Source of the DNA: Piper betle
Taxonomy: Eukaryota > Streptophyta > Magnoliopsida > Piperales > Piperaceae
DNA: 64,000 nucleotides
Assembly: GCA_033002965.1 (NCBI GenBank)
Contig: JAURVB010012678.1
Location: 88,563 to 152,562, forward strand
Reading direction: 5' to 3'
In this document: positions 1 through 11,773 of the stretch, one piece after another
How positions within the stretch are numbered: position 1 is the stretch's first letter
Layout: each line of letters begins with the position of its first letter
Program-made: the position numbers and the translations under genes
Notes under the pieces: model-generated
The model's database searches: none
Seen by the model: the letters and a program-made list of their open reading frames with translations, nothing else
Told to the model about the DNA's origin: nothing

Positions 1-822
1 GATGGCAATTAGTTACCTCGGGAATTGGTCAATTTGGACAATTTGTTAATGATCAAATGACATACTCTCATTTTAATTAATCCATTGACCCGCGCACGCT
101 AACTTTTTTAAAAAAATTAAAAAATAAAATTAAAGATATATAATATTAGAAAACATTTTAAAAATTCCTTTTAAATAAAATTTGATAAATAGATATATAA
201 TAATTTAACAATTTCAAATTTTATAAAAAATATCTACAAATTCTCTGTTAAAAATTCCTTATAAGTATTATCTCGTAAAAGTCAAAATTAAATATTTACG
301 TTAAAAACCGAATGCAAATTATCTTACACAAAAAAATTTAGACTTCCAAGTAGCCTACAATTTTTAATCACCAAAATTACGTCCTAAATAATGTTATGAA
401 ATTACTTAAAGTTATACATTAAATTTTTATTATTTTCAATATTTAATATATTTCAATTTAGTTAATAATATATGAATAAATATAATATAATTTGAAATCT
501 AAATATCAGTAAATATTTAATTTTAAATAAAAAATTTCAAATATATATAAAAATATTTTGCTCCTCAGAGTCAATTTAAAATTATCAAAAATAAAAATTA
601 TACATTTGCTAATATTGAGTTTTGAGCGAATAAGAAATAAAAATAAAATTTTTTGAATGAGTAGGAGAAGAAGGAGATGATAGTAGAATGAGCTTTGTGT
701 GAGTTGGAAACTAATGCGAAGAACTTTAGGAAAATAAGGGAGGGAGAAAGGGACTTGTAACATAAAATTAACATTGTACGAGGAGAAGGCTGAAACTTGA
801 CGAAGACAAAAAACTATCTTCC
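1..822. other. AT-rich intergenic DNA, no gene seen
   Basis: Very AT-rich sequence with many short homopolymer and TA tracts. No open frame here has a composition or motif resembling a protein. The 85-codon minus-strand frame around 506-763 is made of Phe, Leu, Ile and Lys codons as expected by chance in such DNA. The stretch ends at the short TA run that forms the left edge of the next element. Confidence 0.6.
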
Positions 823-842
823 TATATATCTATATATATATA

Positions 843-1887
843 GAGAAACACTACTATACGCTGCCTGATTTTGCAGCGTATAGCAGCGCACGAGAAGGAT
901 GGCCGTCGATACATAATCCAACGGCCACCCCATGGAGTTCTCATCTCCCACCTTGTCTCACCCGTCATCCCTCGGCCTCCTTCTCCGTCGCCAACGCCGC
1001 CTCCGGTGCCGCACCACCGTCGATTGACGCCGCTGGTCACCGCTAGAATATCGCCGACCATTCCCCCGCCGTCCGGCTATCGTCCGGCCTCCACGACGCG
1101 ACGAAGCCCCGGCTCTCCAACAACCACGGTTGATCTCCTCCCCTTCTTTGTTCCTCTAGTGTAAGTCCGTCCCCTTTTCGTTCTTTTTCTTTGATTTGAT
1201 TTTAACATGTTACACCTCTCTTACTTTATTTTCTTTGGGTGGGGGGGATCTGGGCTTGGTGTTTAGGTTGGGGAGCCCAGATCCGTGGCCATGGATCTGC
1301 GCTTGCACTTCCCTTATCTTGTGATTCTGCTTGCTGCCGTCTTCGCCTCGGCCGCTGTTTTGGTGCAAAAATTTTATCAGAAGTTCGTTGTTTTTTTTGT
1401 CTGCAGCGAGAAGGAAGAGAAGGTTGGCGGAGATGAGAGAATCGGCAGAACAAGTGCGCGAGGATTGGAGCGTGCTTGATCTAGATTCGGATGATGGTAT
1501 GTTGTACGCTTCTCTGTCTGACTTTGTGCGTGGATTTTTAATGAATCAGATGTGCATTCTTAGATTACGGACAAGGATTTGATGCTTGTTGTTGTTGGAT
1601 TCATTTTATTGGTGTTGCGACGTGGTTACTTTGATAGTAATAGCGATGGGCATATGCAATGTAGACCTCGAGTGCGTCGGAGAGGAGTTTTGATTGGCAA
1701 TTTTTGTCATGCTCGGGCAGTGGAACGACTTGGATGGAGGTTAAATGATATGTCATTTCACGATTTGGGGGTTTTGACATGTAGGATACATGCCTTGATT
1801 CCCCAGGGCAAGGTAGAAGAAGAAGAAGTTGTAGATTTAGAGAAAGGCTGATGGTTTACAAAATTATAGTTCTGGGGTTATAATCAT
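843..1887 (+). repeat. Left arm of the long inverted repeat
   Basis: Matches the reverse complement of 3960-4996 almost base for base over about 1.04 kb. Visible differences are small indels: a longer G run near 1245, extra T residues near 1390, and one extra A near 1421 that shifts the exon-like frame. The inner boundary lies just after ATAATCAT at 1887. The arm contains a GC-rich promoter-like segment (about 900-1160) and an exon-like reading frame. Transcription through both arms could form a long hairpin RNA. Confidence 0.85.
1291..1496 (+). pseudogene. First-exon-like frame of an unrecognised single-pass membrane protein (left-arm copy, frameshifted)
   Basis: An ATG at 1291 opens a frame for a short basic start, then a hydrophobic stretch (LVILLAAVFASAAVLV) that would form one membrane anchor, then FYQKF. 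The copy on the other arm continues into a charged segment ending DWSVLDLDSDDG. This copy has one extra A in the GAAGAG tract near 1421, which puts that tail out of frame. A good 5' splice site (G|GTATGT) follows the DDG codons at 1496/1497, so this is probably the first coding exon of a multi-exon gene. I do not recognise the family. The downstream RNF170-like exons could in principle be spliced to it, but nothing in the sequence proves that. Confidence 0.45.
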
Positions 1888-2069
1888 TGTTTCCTTTTTT
1901 GCATGCTCATTACCATACTTTTACTTGTCTTGTGAGTTCTCCTTCATTTTAAATTTGTATTTTAAAGTTATCGAACTTTAAGAGATTTTTGTTTGACTAT
2001 TGCCATCAAAATTTAATCTCTTAATAGTACACTTTCAACTAAATGTGACTGGTTCTTTCTCTGTTGCAG

Positions 2070-2337
2070 ATGCTGTTAAGCTTTCTGTATGTTGTCAGCC
2101 CTGTTGACATTCTTCCTGAAGGTATTTCTCAATTTTTTACTAAATTATTAGTGTAATCATCTTCCCAAATTTAAGGCTGGTTCTGAGTTGGCCTATTGAT
2201 TCTTTGGTTGTCAGCCTTATTGGGAGTGGCTGGATTTCTGGGTGATCTCCTGATCGTATTGATTGTTTTCCTCCACCTTACTGCCATTTACCAATCTGCT
2301 CTCCTTAACCGGCATGGTGGTTCCTAAGCTGAATGTT
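2070..2337 (+). pseudogene. Last two exons of an RNF170-like E3 ubiquitin ligase (DUF1232 region), gene fragment
   Basis: Two exons can be read. Exon 1 (2070-2121) follows a TTGCAG acceptor and encodes MLLSFLYVVSPVDILPE up to a GT donor. Exon 2 (2215-2337) follows TTGTCAG, continues LLGVAGFLGDLLIVLIVF and ends LLNRHGGS then TAA. This SPVDILPE / GFLxDLLI / RHGGS pattern is the C-terminal membrane-associated DUF1232 region of plant RNF170-type RING ligases. The RING domain and the first part of the gene are absent from the window, so this is a fragment, although both exons are themselves open. In the family the RING end recruits an E2 enzyme at the ER. One residue, G in GFLGDLL, replaces the usual D. 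Confidence 0.75.
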
Positions 2338-3057
2338 GGAACTTTTCACTTGGTATTGATCATGCGATGAAGGTCAAATTCCCATTACGCGAGGGATTTG
2401 TGCTCTTGAGGTTGCAAATTTTGTAAACAACATTGATAGTGGTCAGATATTGGAGTGATTGCAAAACTAGAAACCTTAAAAACCTACCCGTTGTGATCAG
2501 GGCATTACGAAAAGAAAATTTTATTGTATTTTTCATGATCGATATAGAACTTGAAAAGGGCTCATTTGGGAGTCTGGACCTCTCCAAAAGGACATGAGTA
2601 ACATAAAATTCCCATTTTCGGCTAATAAGTATATAGTCTTCTTGTTGTTTGAATCACGTATATAAAAGAAATGCTTATGTAGCAATCGACCAAGGGTGAT
2701 TATGACTTGGATAATAATGTAGCCTAGGCTTTTTTTACCCACAAGGGAATAATTTTGCACGAACTGCCGATTTACAACTCAAGAGATAGAAGTACACTTC
2801 ACCCAAAAAAAACAATAAAAATAATAATGCCCAAAAGTTATCTCTACGTAGCTCAAAGCCTCAGATATATGCCCATAATACAATATCACAAAAAATGACC
2901 GGGTAATAAACTTTGTAAGTTCAGTCGCAGCAGCTCAAACCATTCAAACCAAATTGAACCAACCTCAAGTCACAGAAGGTGTTTGTATGGAACACAGCGA
3001 GGATGATACACTTCTCAATAGAGGGAATAGGAATGAACTTGCCAGTTGATGATTCCA

Positions 3058-3808
3058 TCAGTCATTAAGGTAATAGTAGGAACCAGCAGCCTTTTGTTCT
3101 CTATCCTCTGTCGAGTTGAGTTTATTTATTCGTGGTCTCTAATTAGTTGGATCACGCCTAAATGTAATATCAAGGTGCTGCATATAAGAGAGTTCAACAA
3201 GATTCAGAGCACATTACTGGGAATACAAAGATATTCCAAAGCCAAATGAATAGGAAAGACCCAACCATATTACACAAGCATATGTGGTTGATTTTTCCAA
3301 AGAACAGTCATACAAAAAGATATTTGAGTGTGCTGATACCCTAGGCAATAAAACTAACAATGGGCACTCAGTTTCTAACAATTTCAGGCTTTCAGCTAAA
3401 CAGCCATAAATTATCAAAAAATTACACACCGCAAGACAAAAAACTCATCCTGTGAATCAGAAATTATAATGCAAACTATAACATACAAAGAAAAAAATAG
3501 CTACATGCATAAGGATTAAGACATTTAACTAGGAGGATCAGTTAAAAAAAAGTTTGCAAAGGAGTCCTACAAAAAGGAAGAGATTCATTCCAGTCAACAA
3601 GGACTGCGGAGCATTAGCAACACAATCAACTGATGCTATCCCCTCATAAACAATCACTCTATCAGCCAGGTAAGTAGCCATAATAAAATCATGCTCCACA
3701 ACAAAAGCAGTTTTCTTTGCATGAAGGATAAAACGCTTTATAACCTTTGAAGCAACAATGCATTGCTCAGAGTCAAGATATGCACTCGGTTCATCAATCA
3801 GTATATGT
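3058..3808 (-). pseudogene. C-terminal exons of an ABCE/RLI (RNase L inhibitor-like, ribosome recycling ATPase) gene, decayed
   Basis: On the minus strand the penultimate exon (3808-3571) encodes the second nucleotide-binding domain end: [14 protein letters not shown] (Walker B and D-loop), then a segment with [21 protein letters not shown] (H-loop) and [10 protein letters not shown]. The last exon (3177-3058) follows a TATGCAG acceptor, starts HLDITFRRDPTN and ends GSYYYLND then TGA. ABCE proteins are normally intact, essential ribosome-recycling ATPases. Here a missing base just before ILIDEP shifts the frame, and TAG replaces the Tyr codon after RDPTN. The upstream exons are missing. It is a dead gene fragment inside the loop of the inverted-repeat element. 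Confidence 0.85.
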
Positions 3809-3959
3809 CTGCAGGTAAAAAGTGTCAGAAAGTTTAGCTTTAAACTACTAAAGATAATATTTTAAAAAACTATGCCACAATTGGAAAAAAAAGGTACTTT
3901 ACAAACATTTCATGCAGTTAAGTTAAGTATATACTAGTTATCTCCCAGATTTATATAAC

Positions 3960-4992
3960 ATGATTATAACCCCCAGAACTATAATTTTGTAAACCATCAG
4001 TCTTTCTCTAAATCTACTTCTTCTTCTTCTACCTTGCCCTGGGGAATCAAGGCATGTATCCTACATGTCAAAACCCCCAAATCGTGAAATGACATATCAT
4101 TTAACCTCCATCCAAGTCGTTCCACTGCCCGAGCATGACAAAATTGCCAATCAAAACTCCTCTCCGACGCACTCGAGGTCTACATTGCATATGCCCATCG
4201 CTATTACTATCAAAGTAACCACGATCGCAACACCAATAAAATGAATCCAACAACAACAAGCATCAAATCCTTGTCCGTAATCTAAGAATGCACATCTGAT
4301 TCATTAAAAATCCACGCACAAAGTCAGACAGAGAAGCGTACAACATACCATCATCCGAATCTAGATCAAGCACGCTCCAATCCTCGCGCACTTGTTCTGC
4401 CGATTCTCTCATCTCCGCCAACCTCTCTTCCTTCTCGCTGCAGACAAAAACAACGAACTTCTGATAAAATTTTTGCACCAAAACAGCGGCCGAGGCGAAG
4501 ACGGCAGCAAGCAGAATCACAAGATAAGGGAAGTGCAAGCGCAGATCCATGGCCACGGATCTGGGCTCCCCCAACCTAAACACCAAGCCCAGATCCCCCA
4601 CCCAAAGAAAATAAAGTAAGAGAGGTGTAACATGTTAAAATCAAATCAAAGAAAAGAACGAAAAGGGGACGGACTTACACTAGAGGAACAAAGAAGGGGA
4701 GGAGATCAACCGTGGTTGTTGGAGAGCCGGGGCTTCGTCGCGTCGTGGAGGCCGGACGATGGCCGAACGGCGGGGGAATGGTCGGCGATATTCTAGCGGT
4801 GACCAGCGGCGTCAATCGACGGTGGTGCGGCACCGGAGGCGGCGTTGGCGACGGAGAAGGAGGCCGAGGGATGACGGGTGAGACAAGGTGGGAGATGAGA
4901 ACTCCATGGGGTGGCCGTTGGATTATGTATCGACGGCCATCCTTCTCGTGCGCTGCTATACGCTGCAAAATCAGGCAGCGTATAGTAGTGTT

Positions 4993-4996
<4 letters not shown>
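3960..4996 (-). repeat. Right arm of the long inverted repeat
   Basis: Reverse-complement partner of 843-1887. The outer end reads into a TA microsatellite of about 40 bp (4997-5038), longer than the one at the left edge. It contains the better-preserved copy of the exon-like frame. Few substitutions separate the arms, so either the duplication is recent or gene conversion keeps them alike. Confidence 0.85.
4349..4550 (-). CDS. First-exon-like frame of an unrecognised membrane-anchored protein (right-arm copy, open)
   Basis: ATG at 4550 opens a 67-codon frame ending at a G|GTATGT donor (4349/4348). The product starts MDLRLHFPYLVILLAA, has one hydrophobic segment (residues about 9-25), a basic QKFYQKF stretch, then a charged part with SEKEERLAEMRESAEQ and the acidic DLDSDDG end. 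It looks like a short cytosolic or lumenal domain behind a signal anchor. No acceptor exon is obvious downstream on this strand before the loop, where only the ABCE fragment lies on the same strand. I do not recognise the family; call it a partial gene of unknown function. Confidence 0.4.
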
Positions 4997-5038
<42 letters not shown>

Positions 5039-5042
<4 letters not shown>

Positions 5043-7211
5043 AGAAAGATTAAGTGTATTGGGTACAATTCTATTTAACTGATTTCTCCATAGAAAAATT
5101 AAATACAATTTCTTATGTTCAAAAGAAAATTAAGAATTTTAAGGTATTATGAGAAAATCATGTTTTGTTTTATAAATAACTTTTATTAAGCAAAATATTA
5201 ATTATATAAACTCCATGAATGAATGTCATTCCCAGATGAAACAAGTTGACTAATTAAGAAGGGCATTAGGCCAAATTTTGTTTATGGGATGCACAAGGAT
5301 TTTAATCTAACTTGGATCCACTCACCCCCATTCTTTTGAACATCATATATCAAAGTAGAATTTTTTGCAAAAACAGGGAAATTTTTTTTGATATCATTAG
5401 ATAGTCAACAAAATCAAGCTTAATTACTAAAAATAAGAAAAATATAAATTATTCAGAATACCATGGCTGCCTCTTTACCCGAATGACATAATTGTCCCCA
5501 CTCTTGAGTGGCCTGGCCACCCCCACCCCACCTTCGCGGCCAGATCAACTGCCCACGACCTAAGGACCATATTTGGCCTGCGGGGACAGACAGCTAAAGA
5601 GGAACCTGGTGGTAATCATGTTGACTTTTATTTTACTTTTCTTAATTTTTAAATATCATTTTTATTTTTAACATGGAGGACATAGGTAAACTAAAATCAC
5701 GATTATTTTATATATAAATACATCAAATATATGATTCGTTTTATTTTAAAAATATATTGAATATATTATATTTTTGGTAGAGTGCACCGTATATTTTTGG
5801 AAAAATTATATTTATTTCTTTTATAAATAAAACTAAAACCTTAAATGAAAAATAGAATCCTTCTAAATCAATTCAGAAGATAAAAACGTTAACGATAGAA
5901 CCAAGTAAGATTCTTATCACACTTAGATTAGACGATCAATTCAAAGCAAAATCATTAGCGGTTAAAAAATCAGAAGTAGTTAGGTCTTAGGTGGATCTTT
6001 CATTCGTTTATTATTCTGTTTTTTTCAAAGCTTTATTTGTTTATTACTATCAGTACCTTTTGTGAAAGTCAAAGAAAACAAATTCCTTTGATTGGCTAGT
6101 TAGCTAGATGCGGACAAGTCACCTACACCACGCAAGAAGTCAACGAGCAAAGGTGCATAGTACGCGGCCGGGCACGACTCTTATGTCATGAATAATAAAT
6201 ATGTCATTTCCTTTTTATTATATATTTTTTTATTGATTGAGTTCTTGATCCTATCAAACTTAACGGTAAATTAATTAATGCTCTAATTCAATCTTCTCGT
6301 CCATTTGTCTCCGGATCTATCTTGTAAAATTATTTATAGACTATCATTAGTAGTGCACCAGATTTCTATCAGGTAAAATTATTTATAGATTGTATCATTT
6401 ATGTTGGACCATTTGGTCCGAAAAACAACTAGACAATAAGAATTTCAATTAATCATTGAAACATATAAATCATAATACTTTTTTATTAACCTACATGTAA
6501 GTCACCAGTCCCTTTAAAAACGATAATTCAATAATTTCAAGGCATACTAAATATGTGTGCAACTTATATCTATATTTTACCAAGACGTACACAAATGCCA
6601 AAATCTATTCATTTAAAAAAATGCGGGAGTTGATTAATATATTTTAATTTATTATAATATATTAAACATGTCTTTCTACTAATTACACTTTTTATTTTAT
6701 TTTTGTTTCACCGAACGCATAATTATATAGGGGTAGTGAAACTGGCAATGTCAGTTGCTCTTGTAAATGTGGACCGTGAATCTATGTTAATGGGTTGGTG
6801 AGATTATTTTTTTAAATATAAATTGTATTGGCACAATTTTTATACGATTTACATTCTAACCTAAAAATTTATAATCAGATTACACACCTCCTACCTATGT
6901 AAATTTGATTTACAGATTTGTGAGCTTAGAATATAAAAATTATAAAAGATTCACATCAAATTTACAACTTAAACTCACTAATAAGTATAATCTCATTCAC
7001 AGTAGATTTGTAAAACCCTAACTTTGAGTTATGACTTTACCTGCTTGTAGTTTTGCACGATTCGAACCAATCTCAAATCAGTTTGACTGAATTCGAGCCA
7101 AACCAATTTTCAGACCATGAGTATGAGGCCTAAATAACTATATGAATATGTTATGGAGGTTGAACTAATCATTTTCTGACATATCCTTTATATCCAACAG
7201 ACATGAGCTAA
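5039..7211. other. Intergenic DNA, no gene recognised
   Basis: Mostly AT-rich with one GC-richer patch (about 5470-5610). I see no exon, RNA gene or clean repeat boundary. The stretch separates the inverted-repeat element from a retrotransposon gag remnant. Confidence 0.5.
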
Positions 7212-7571
7212 CTACTTGACGTAATCTCTCACTGTTCCAGACTGTCGGAACTTCATCAAAGCATCCCTTGCCACCCAATCGGTATTGGTTGGCAAAGATT
7301 GATCCCTGAGTTCACATCTCATGGCCTCCCAAGTCTTTATCTTAGGATGTCCCGCCTTCTCTCTGTCCTCGGTGCATGTCCTCCACCATAATTTGGCATC
7401 ACCAGTTAAAACTATACTAGACATCAAGACTTGCCTATGAGTAGGGATCTCATGAGCACAAAAATACTCATGCATCTCCCAGATAAAGTTTTCTAGATCT
7501 TTTGTTAATCTAACTCCCTCAAACTTCATTGGCTCGGGCACCTTAAGCCTTACTGGAAGTTCGAGTGCCAT
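7212..7571 (-). pseudogene. Ty3/gypsy-type retrotransposon gag remnant
   Basis: A 119-codon open frame on the minus strand encodes a capsid-type gag segment. Near the start is KVPEPMKFEG, then an aromatic-rich helix (LENFIWEMHEYF), a segment with LTGDAKLWWR, and late in the frame KTWEAMRCELRDQ, the usual order of the retrotransposon gag domain. The frame ends at VRDYVK then a stop. No zinc knuckle, protease or reverse transcriptase is adjacent on either side. This is an isolated relic, not an active element. Confidence 0.75.
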
Positions 7572-7939
7572 GTTAGCAACAACGTGCTGAGGCTGATTAA
7601 TATGCAGATGATAGTTTCAGTTATGTTATAATAAAATATGACTTATCAGTATATACATGAGGTACACAAATTTTTTAATATAGTAGCTAGGGTTTTATGA
7701 CTAGATCTAGGCCGTTGCAGTGTTCAATATTCGTTTAAGATTTTTAGGGTAACTCATTTACATACATTTTAGGGATTTTAGATTATCGAATTGTCTGTGT
7801 GGGCTCAGCTTAGATTTTCACCCGATTTGAGTTTAGAGTTGCACGGTTTATTTAGACTTCTTGGCTTGATTACACATATAGTCATTTTTAAGCCTCGTGT
7901 TAGTTTCGACTCTGGACGGTTTCACTCGGCTTCGTGTCA
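7572..7939. other. Short intergenic stretch, nothing recognised
   Basis: AT-rich sequence between the gag remnant and the start of the left duplication block. No motif or frame can be supported. Confidence 0.5.
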
Positions 7940-8842
7940 ATTCCACTCGGCCTTGCCGCCAAGATCTTCAAAATCCTGCTCGGCCCGTTGGGGCCTGCTT
8001 TTCACTGCCGACAAGGACGTGATCGTGATTGAGGCGGCAGGATAATTCATAAATACTTCATATATTCTTATACGATCATTTCCATTGAAATCTATGATCA
8101 AAGTTAGATCCGTCTTTTTCATGTTTCTTGGCTCCCATGTATTCTTTTTAGCATATTTAAATTCAACAAAATGATTTTTATAATTCAGTTACTGTAATGT
8201 GAAAAACGAGATTTCGGGGTCTACTGATCTTATGTAGTAATATTCATATCATATATAATTATGCTTTGCCTCATCTCTTCATCCTGCTCTCTCTCTCATC
8301 TTTATGCATCATAATAAAGGAACACTTAAGTTCTTACTACAAATGGCTTATGCAAGTAAACAACTTGCTTATATGTAAGGTTGCTAAACGAATGAACGAG
8401 CTAAGTTCAACTTATCCTCGAACTCAATTTGAATAATTCAAAATTTATTCGAACTTGACTCGAAATCAAATAAATTTTGAATATACATGCTTAAAATCGA
8501 TTCGAATATTTTTTATGATGTTCGAATTCTACTCAAAATTAAATATACATAAATTATTAAATTTTGAGGAGCTCGAAACTAGTTCAGTTAGAAGTTCGAA
8601 ACCAACTCATTTTAGAGTTCAAAACCAGCTCATTTTAGAACTCGTAACCGGCTCAATTATAAAGTCAAAAATAATTCATTTGGGAGAAAAATACACATTT
8701 ATATAAATTAAAATTAATAAAAATAATCTAACATATTTATATAAACTATCTTAATAATAAAAGGCCTTTTCAAGTTTTAACTATGTTTTAATATTTTTTA
8801 CAAAATACCTACGACACCATTCAACAGAATTTACTACATCAA

Positions 8843-10493
8843 TGTTTCACGAATTTGCCTTGTCAAAGGTCTGGTTTCCAACCCCAAATTGAAACCCGTA
8901 GTGGAAAACCCTAGGATTGGTCCTTTGGCGTGGGGATGTATCCCGGGTAAAGTAATATTTCACTGTTTATAGTATGCCTAAGATTTACTAGCAAAGAGAA
9001 ACAGAGAGAAACAAAGGTATATCAGCAGAGATACTTACAAGATGCATGCGAAAACTAATAGGTAAATGTAAAAAGCAGTTTCATATGGTAATAGCAACAA
9101 GTACAAGTAAAACCTTATGAACAGAGTAAAGAAGAAAATATCAAAGGTTTTTTGCAGGTTCAAAAATTATATAATCTGATATTTAATTGACTAATCTACC
9201 TAACAAATTGAGAGCATGAGGAAATATTAACAAATTTTGGTTGCAAACCATTATAGATGGTATTAGACAGTTGAAAAATCACCTGCTGATATTTTCTTCA
9301 ATAGTTTAAATAGTGAATATTTTGCAATGGGGTGATCAGTGATGAATGCTTTACATATATATGATAAAATGAAGTGTGTAGCCCAAAATGTTGGAAGCAA
9401 AAAGAGATATGGACATTCTAAAAATATATCTTTGCCACAAAAAATTAAAAACACACACACACACACACACATGTGAATAGATGCAATATATTGTAAACAA
9501 TGTTATCTGTTGAATGGTGGGCTAGGGAATAAGCGATTGCAATCATATACAATGCCATCTTCATGGCGATTTAATTTGCTAAAAGACCAGTTTCCAACAC
9601 TGAAAGGCAAACCATAATGCAAAAGAATAGGCTCAACACCCGATCTTGGGATGTAGCAAGGATAAATCATCAAGTCATCATTTATCTTGTGCCTAAGCCC
9701 AACCTGATTAATGAAAACAATAAGAAAGTTGTCTCACCGGGGTGTTGCTAACATTGATCAGATCCTGTCATAGAAATGTCAATCACTTCTTACTTCTGCC
9801 ACTCCAAATGAGTATCCATACATCTCACTTATCCACCCGTTGCTGTATATATCACCAGTGATACTGGCTGCCCGGTGAGCTCAATCATTCGGCACTTCTA
9901 CTGTTTTTGCGAGCCACATGGGAGCTAAAGCTCCTAGGTCATCAATGTGCATGGCCAGAAGTCCTCCAACCTTATCATATAGCTCTGGATGTTGTGTATG
10001 TAGCTGTGCCAAGATATTATCACATCCTATTAAATACCTGAAGAAGCAATTGGTGTTAAAAGAATAAGAGCGAAGAAAAATCAACAGATGGCCATTTGAC
10101 TCAGAAAAAATGCATTGACCATTAATTTATAGATGCTGAGAATAACATATTAAGAGACTGACAATCATGAATTGAGCACCAATATATAGACATTGAGAAT
10201 AAATAATTAAGAGCACACTTCTCATCATCTTGGATGGATGTGATCTTTCATCTAATTTCTGCAAAAACTATTAAAATATAGAAGAAAAATTCAATACAAA
10301 AGAATAAAGTGCGAAATACCCATAGTATGCAGCAGCAGGCTTGCCCTTCTCAGTGCCGAGTTCCCAAGGTATGATTGGACCTTTAATCGCCATGTTTGCG
10401 TCCAAAATGACTACCCAATCTACACATTTTTCGCATCTTTGCTATATTTAAGCCAATGAACAATGCCTGTTGGCTTGTTAATGGCAGGATACC
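8843..10493 (-). pseudogene. Captured fragment of a peptidyl-serine alpha-galactosyltransferase (SERGT1-like) gene, decayed
   Basis: On the minus strand four exon pieces follow the order of the family. 10493-10320 encodes YPAINKPTGIVHWLKYSKDA. 10037-9794 encodes YLIGCDNILAQLHTQHPELYD, then LLAMHIDDLGALAP and GWISEMYGYSFGVAEV. 9703-9525 encodes HKINDDLMIYP, HYGLPFSVGNWSFSKL and GIVYDCNRLFP. 8965-8850 resembles the second catalytic-like repeat, with ILLYPGYIP then VFHYGFQFGVGNQTFDKAN in another frame. These plant Golgi/ER enzymes add galactose to serine in extensin-type glycoproteins. Frameshifts, a TGA after VEVPND and missing 5' and 3' parts make it non-functional. Introns are retained, so it was captured as DNA, not through mRNA. 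Confidence 0.8.
9449..9470. repeat. (AC)n microsatellite
   Basis: A run of about 11 AC dinucleotides inside the hAT-like element, next to the captured galactosyltransferase exons. It creates a meaningless Cys/Val-rich frame on the minus strand. Confidence 0.9.
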
Positions 10494-11773
10494 CTGAACA
10501 AAAGTGCCTGATTCAGCACAAACGAATTTCTCTTCTAACCAGGGAAGTGTAAAAACATAATTCCAACACCAGTGAGTACTCTATCAGCTAACACTTCACC
10601 AAACAAGGCAAGTATCAAATCAGTTATCAACTTGGTTGACTTTGTACCACATTTTGTCCAAATTCTTGAGTAAGAGGCTTACACCAACGAATTATAAGAG
10701 TTACTCATTACAGATTTTAACATCATACTTCAATGGTTTCAAGAACAGATCAAATAAGCCTAGTAAAAAGAAATAAAAAAAAGGCATACATGATCTAGTT
10801 GGTCATAGTGTTATCATCAAAATGTTGATCAATATATCTTTCTTCACAAAAGTTTTCTTACAGAAACCACACTGCCATTCATTCGTGTCTATATGAACCT
10901 TGTGGAGCTCCTGATCCTGAACATGTCATTGTCTGGATGAAGTAGGCACTTGCTTGAAATGTTATACTTTTGATGATCAACAAAGGACATTAAGTACTAT
11001 ATAAAGATAAAAGTATTAATCTTTAGCAATTGAATTCTACAAACAATATACAAAATTTACAAGTAAACCGACCATTTGTATCCCATTACCTCCTCTATTA
11101 TTTTCCATGCCGCCCTTCTTCTTTCTCTTGAACAGTGTACTTCATGGTTTGCAATTCTTATTGCTAAAGAGTTCTGGACATAATGGCAATCATACATAGA
11201 GATGTCAGATTCACAAGAAACCACCAACAATTAGCCACAAAGGTCTTATTCATGAATTCAGTGAAACTATAATGATAAATGAACAATGATCAAATTGGAA
11301 TATCTCCCTGAACAAGAAAGCTTCCACGTGCGGCCTGTCACATACCCTTCTTCCAAGGGCAGAAAACTAGTAGCTTCAAAATGTATGAGAAAGCCAAGCA
11401 AACAGATTATATGTCATTTGATTCAGATACAGAAGTACTTGACTCCTATGTGCCTCAAGCTACATATATGTAAATAATTAGCATATTTCAATCAATGTTC
11501 ACATCAACCTAAAATTCTAAAAATAATATAGTATAGTATGTTCAGTTTACTAAATTAGGTGACCACAATTTTATCCACCAATTATTTGCACTGTCAGTGT
11601 TTTGAGTAGGTAAGGGATATTAATAATCTACTTATGACCATCCCACAATCAATTTCGTGGAAGATTCAAACACTGACATAAGGAAAAACAAAATTGAAAC
11701 TTTCGGCTCCATCTTTCTACACAAACAAAAAATGATTTCTTTTTGAAAGAAAAAATCCAAAGAAAACAAAGAG
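10494..11773. other. AT-rich interior of the hAT-like element
   Basis: Non-coding, AT-rich sequence between the two captured fragments. It may be intron or intergenic DNA carried along with the galactosyltransferase fragment; I see no further exon. Confidence 0.4.

Larger units (their letters stand above)
823..5038. mobile_element. 4.2-kb element with 1-kb inverted-repeat arms bounded by (TA)n and carrying gene fragments
   Basis: Two arms of about 1.04 kb (843-1887 and 3960-4996) are near-identical inverted copies, separated by a 2.07-kb loop. Both outer ends begin with GAGAAACACTACTATACGC directly next to a TA microsatellite. Close to each end is a perfect 11-bp stem, CTATACGCTGC / GCAGCGTATAG, with a short loop, then the motif ATCCAACGGCC. 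The loop carries the end of an RNF170-like gene (plus strand) and a decayed end of an ABCE/RLI gene (minus strand). The layout fits a nonautonomous DNA transposon that captured host gene pieces, or a head-to-head duplication that later spread. No transposase is present. The host target duplication cannot be read because the flanks are simple TA repeats. Confidence 0.65.

Noticed and set aside
9881..10084. Small stand-alone 67-codon gene
   Set aside because: It is one exon of the captured galactosyltransferase fragment read beyond its splice site into intron.
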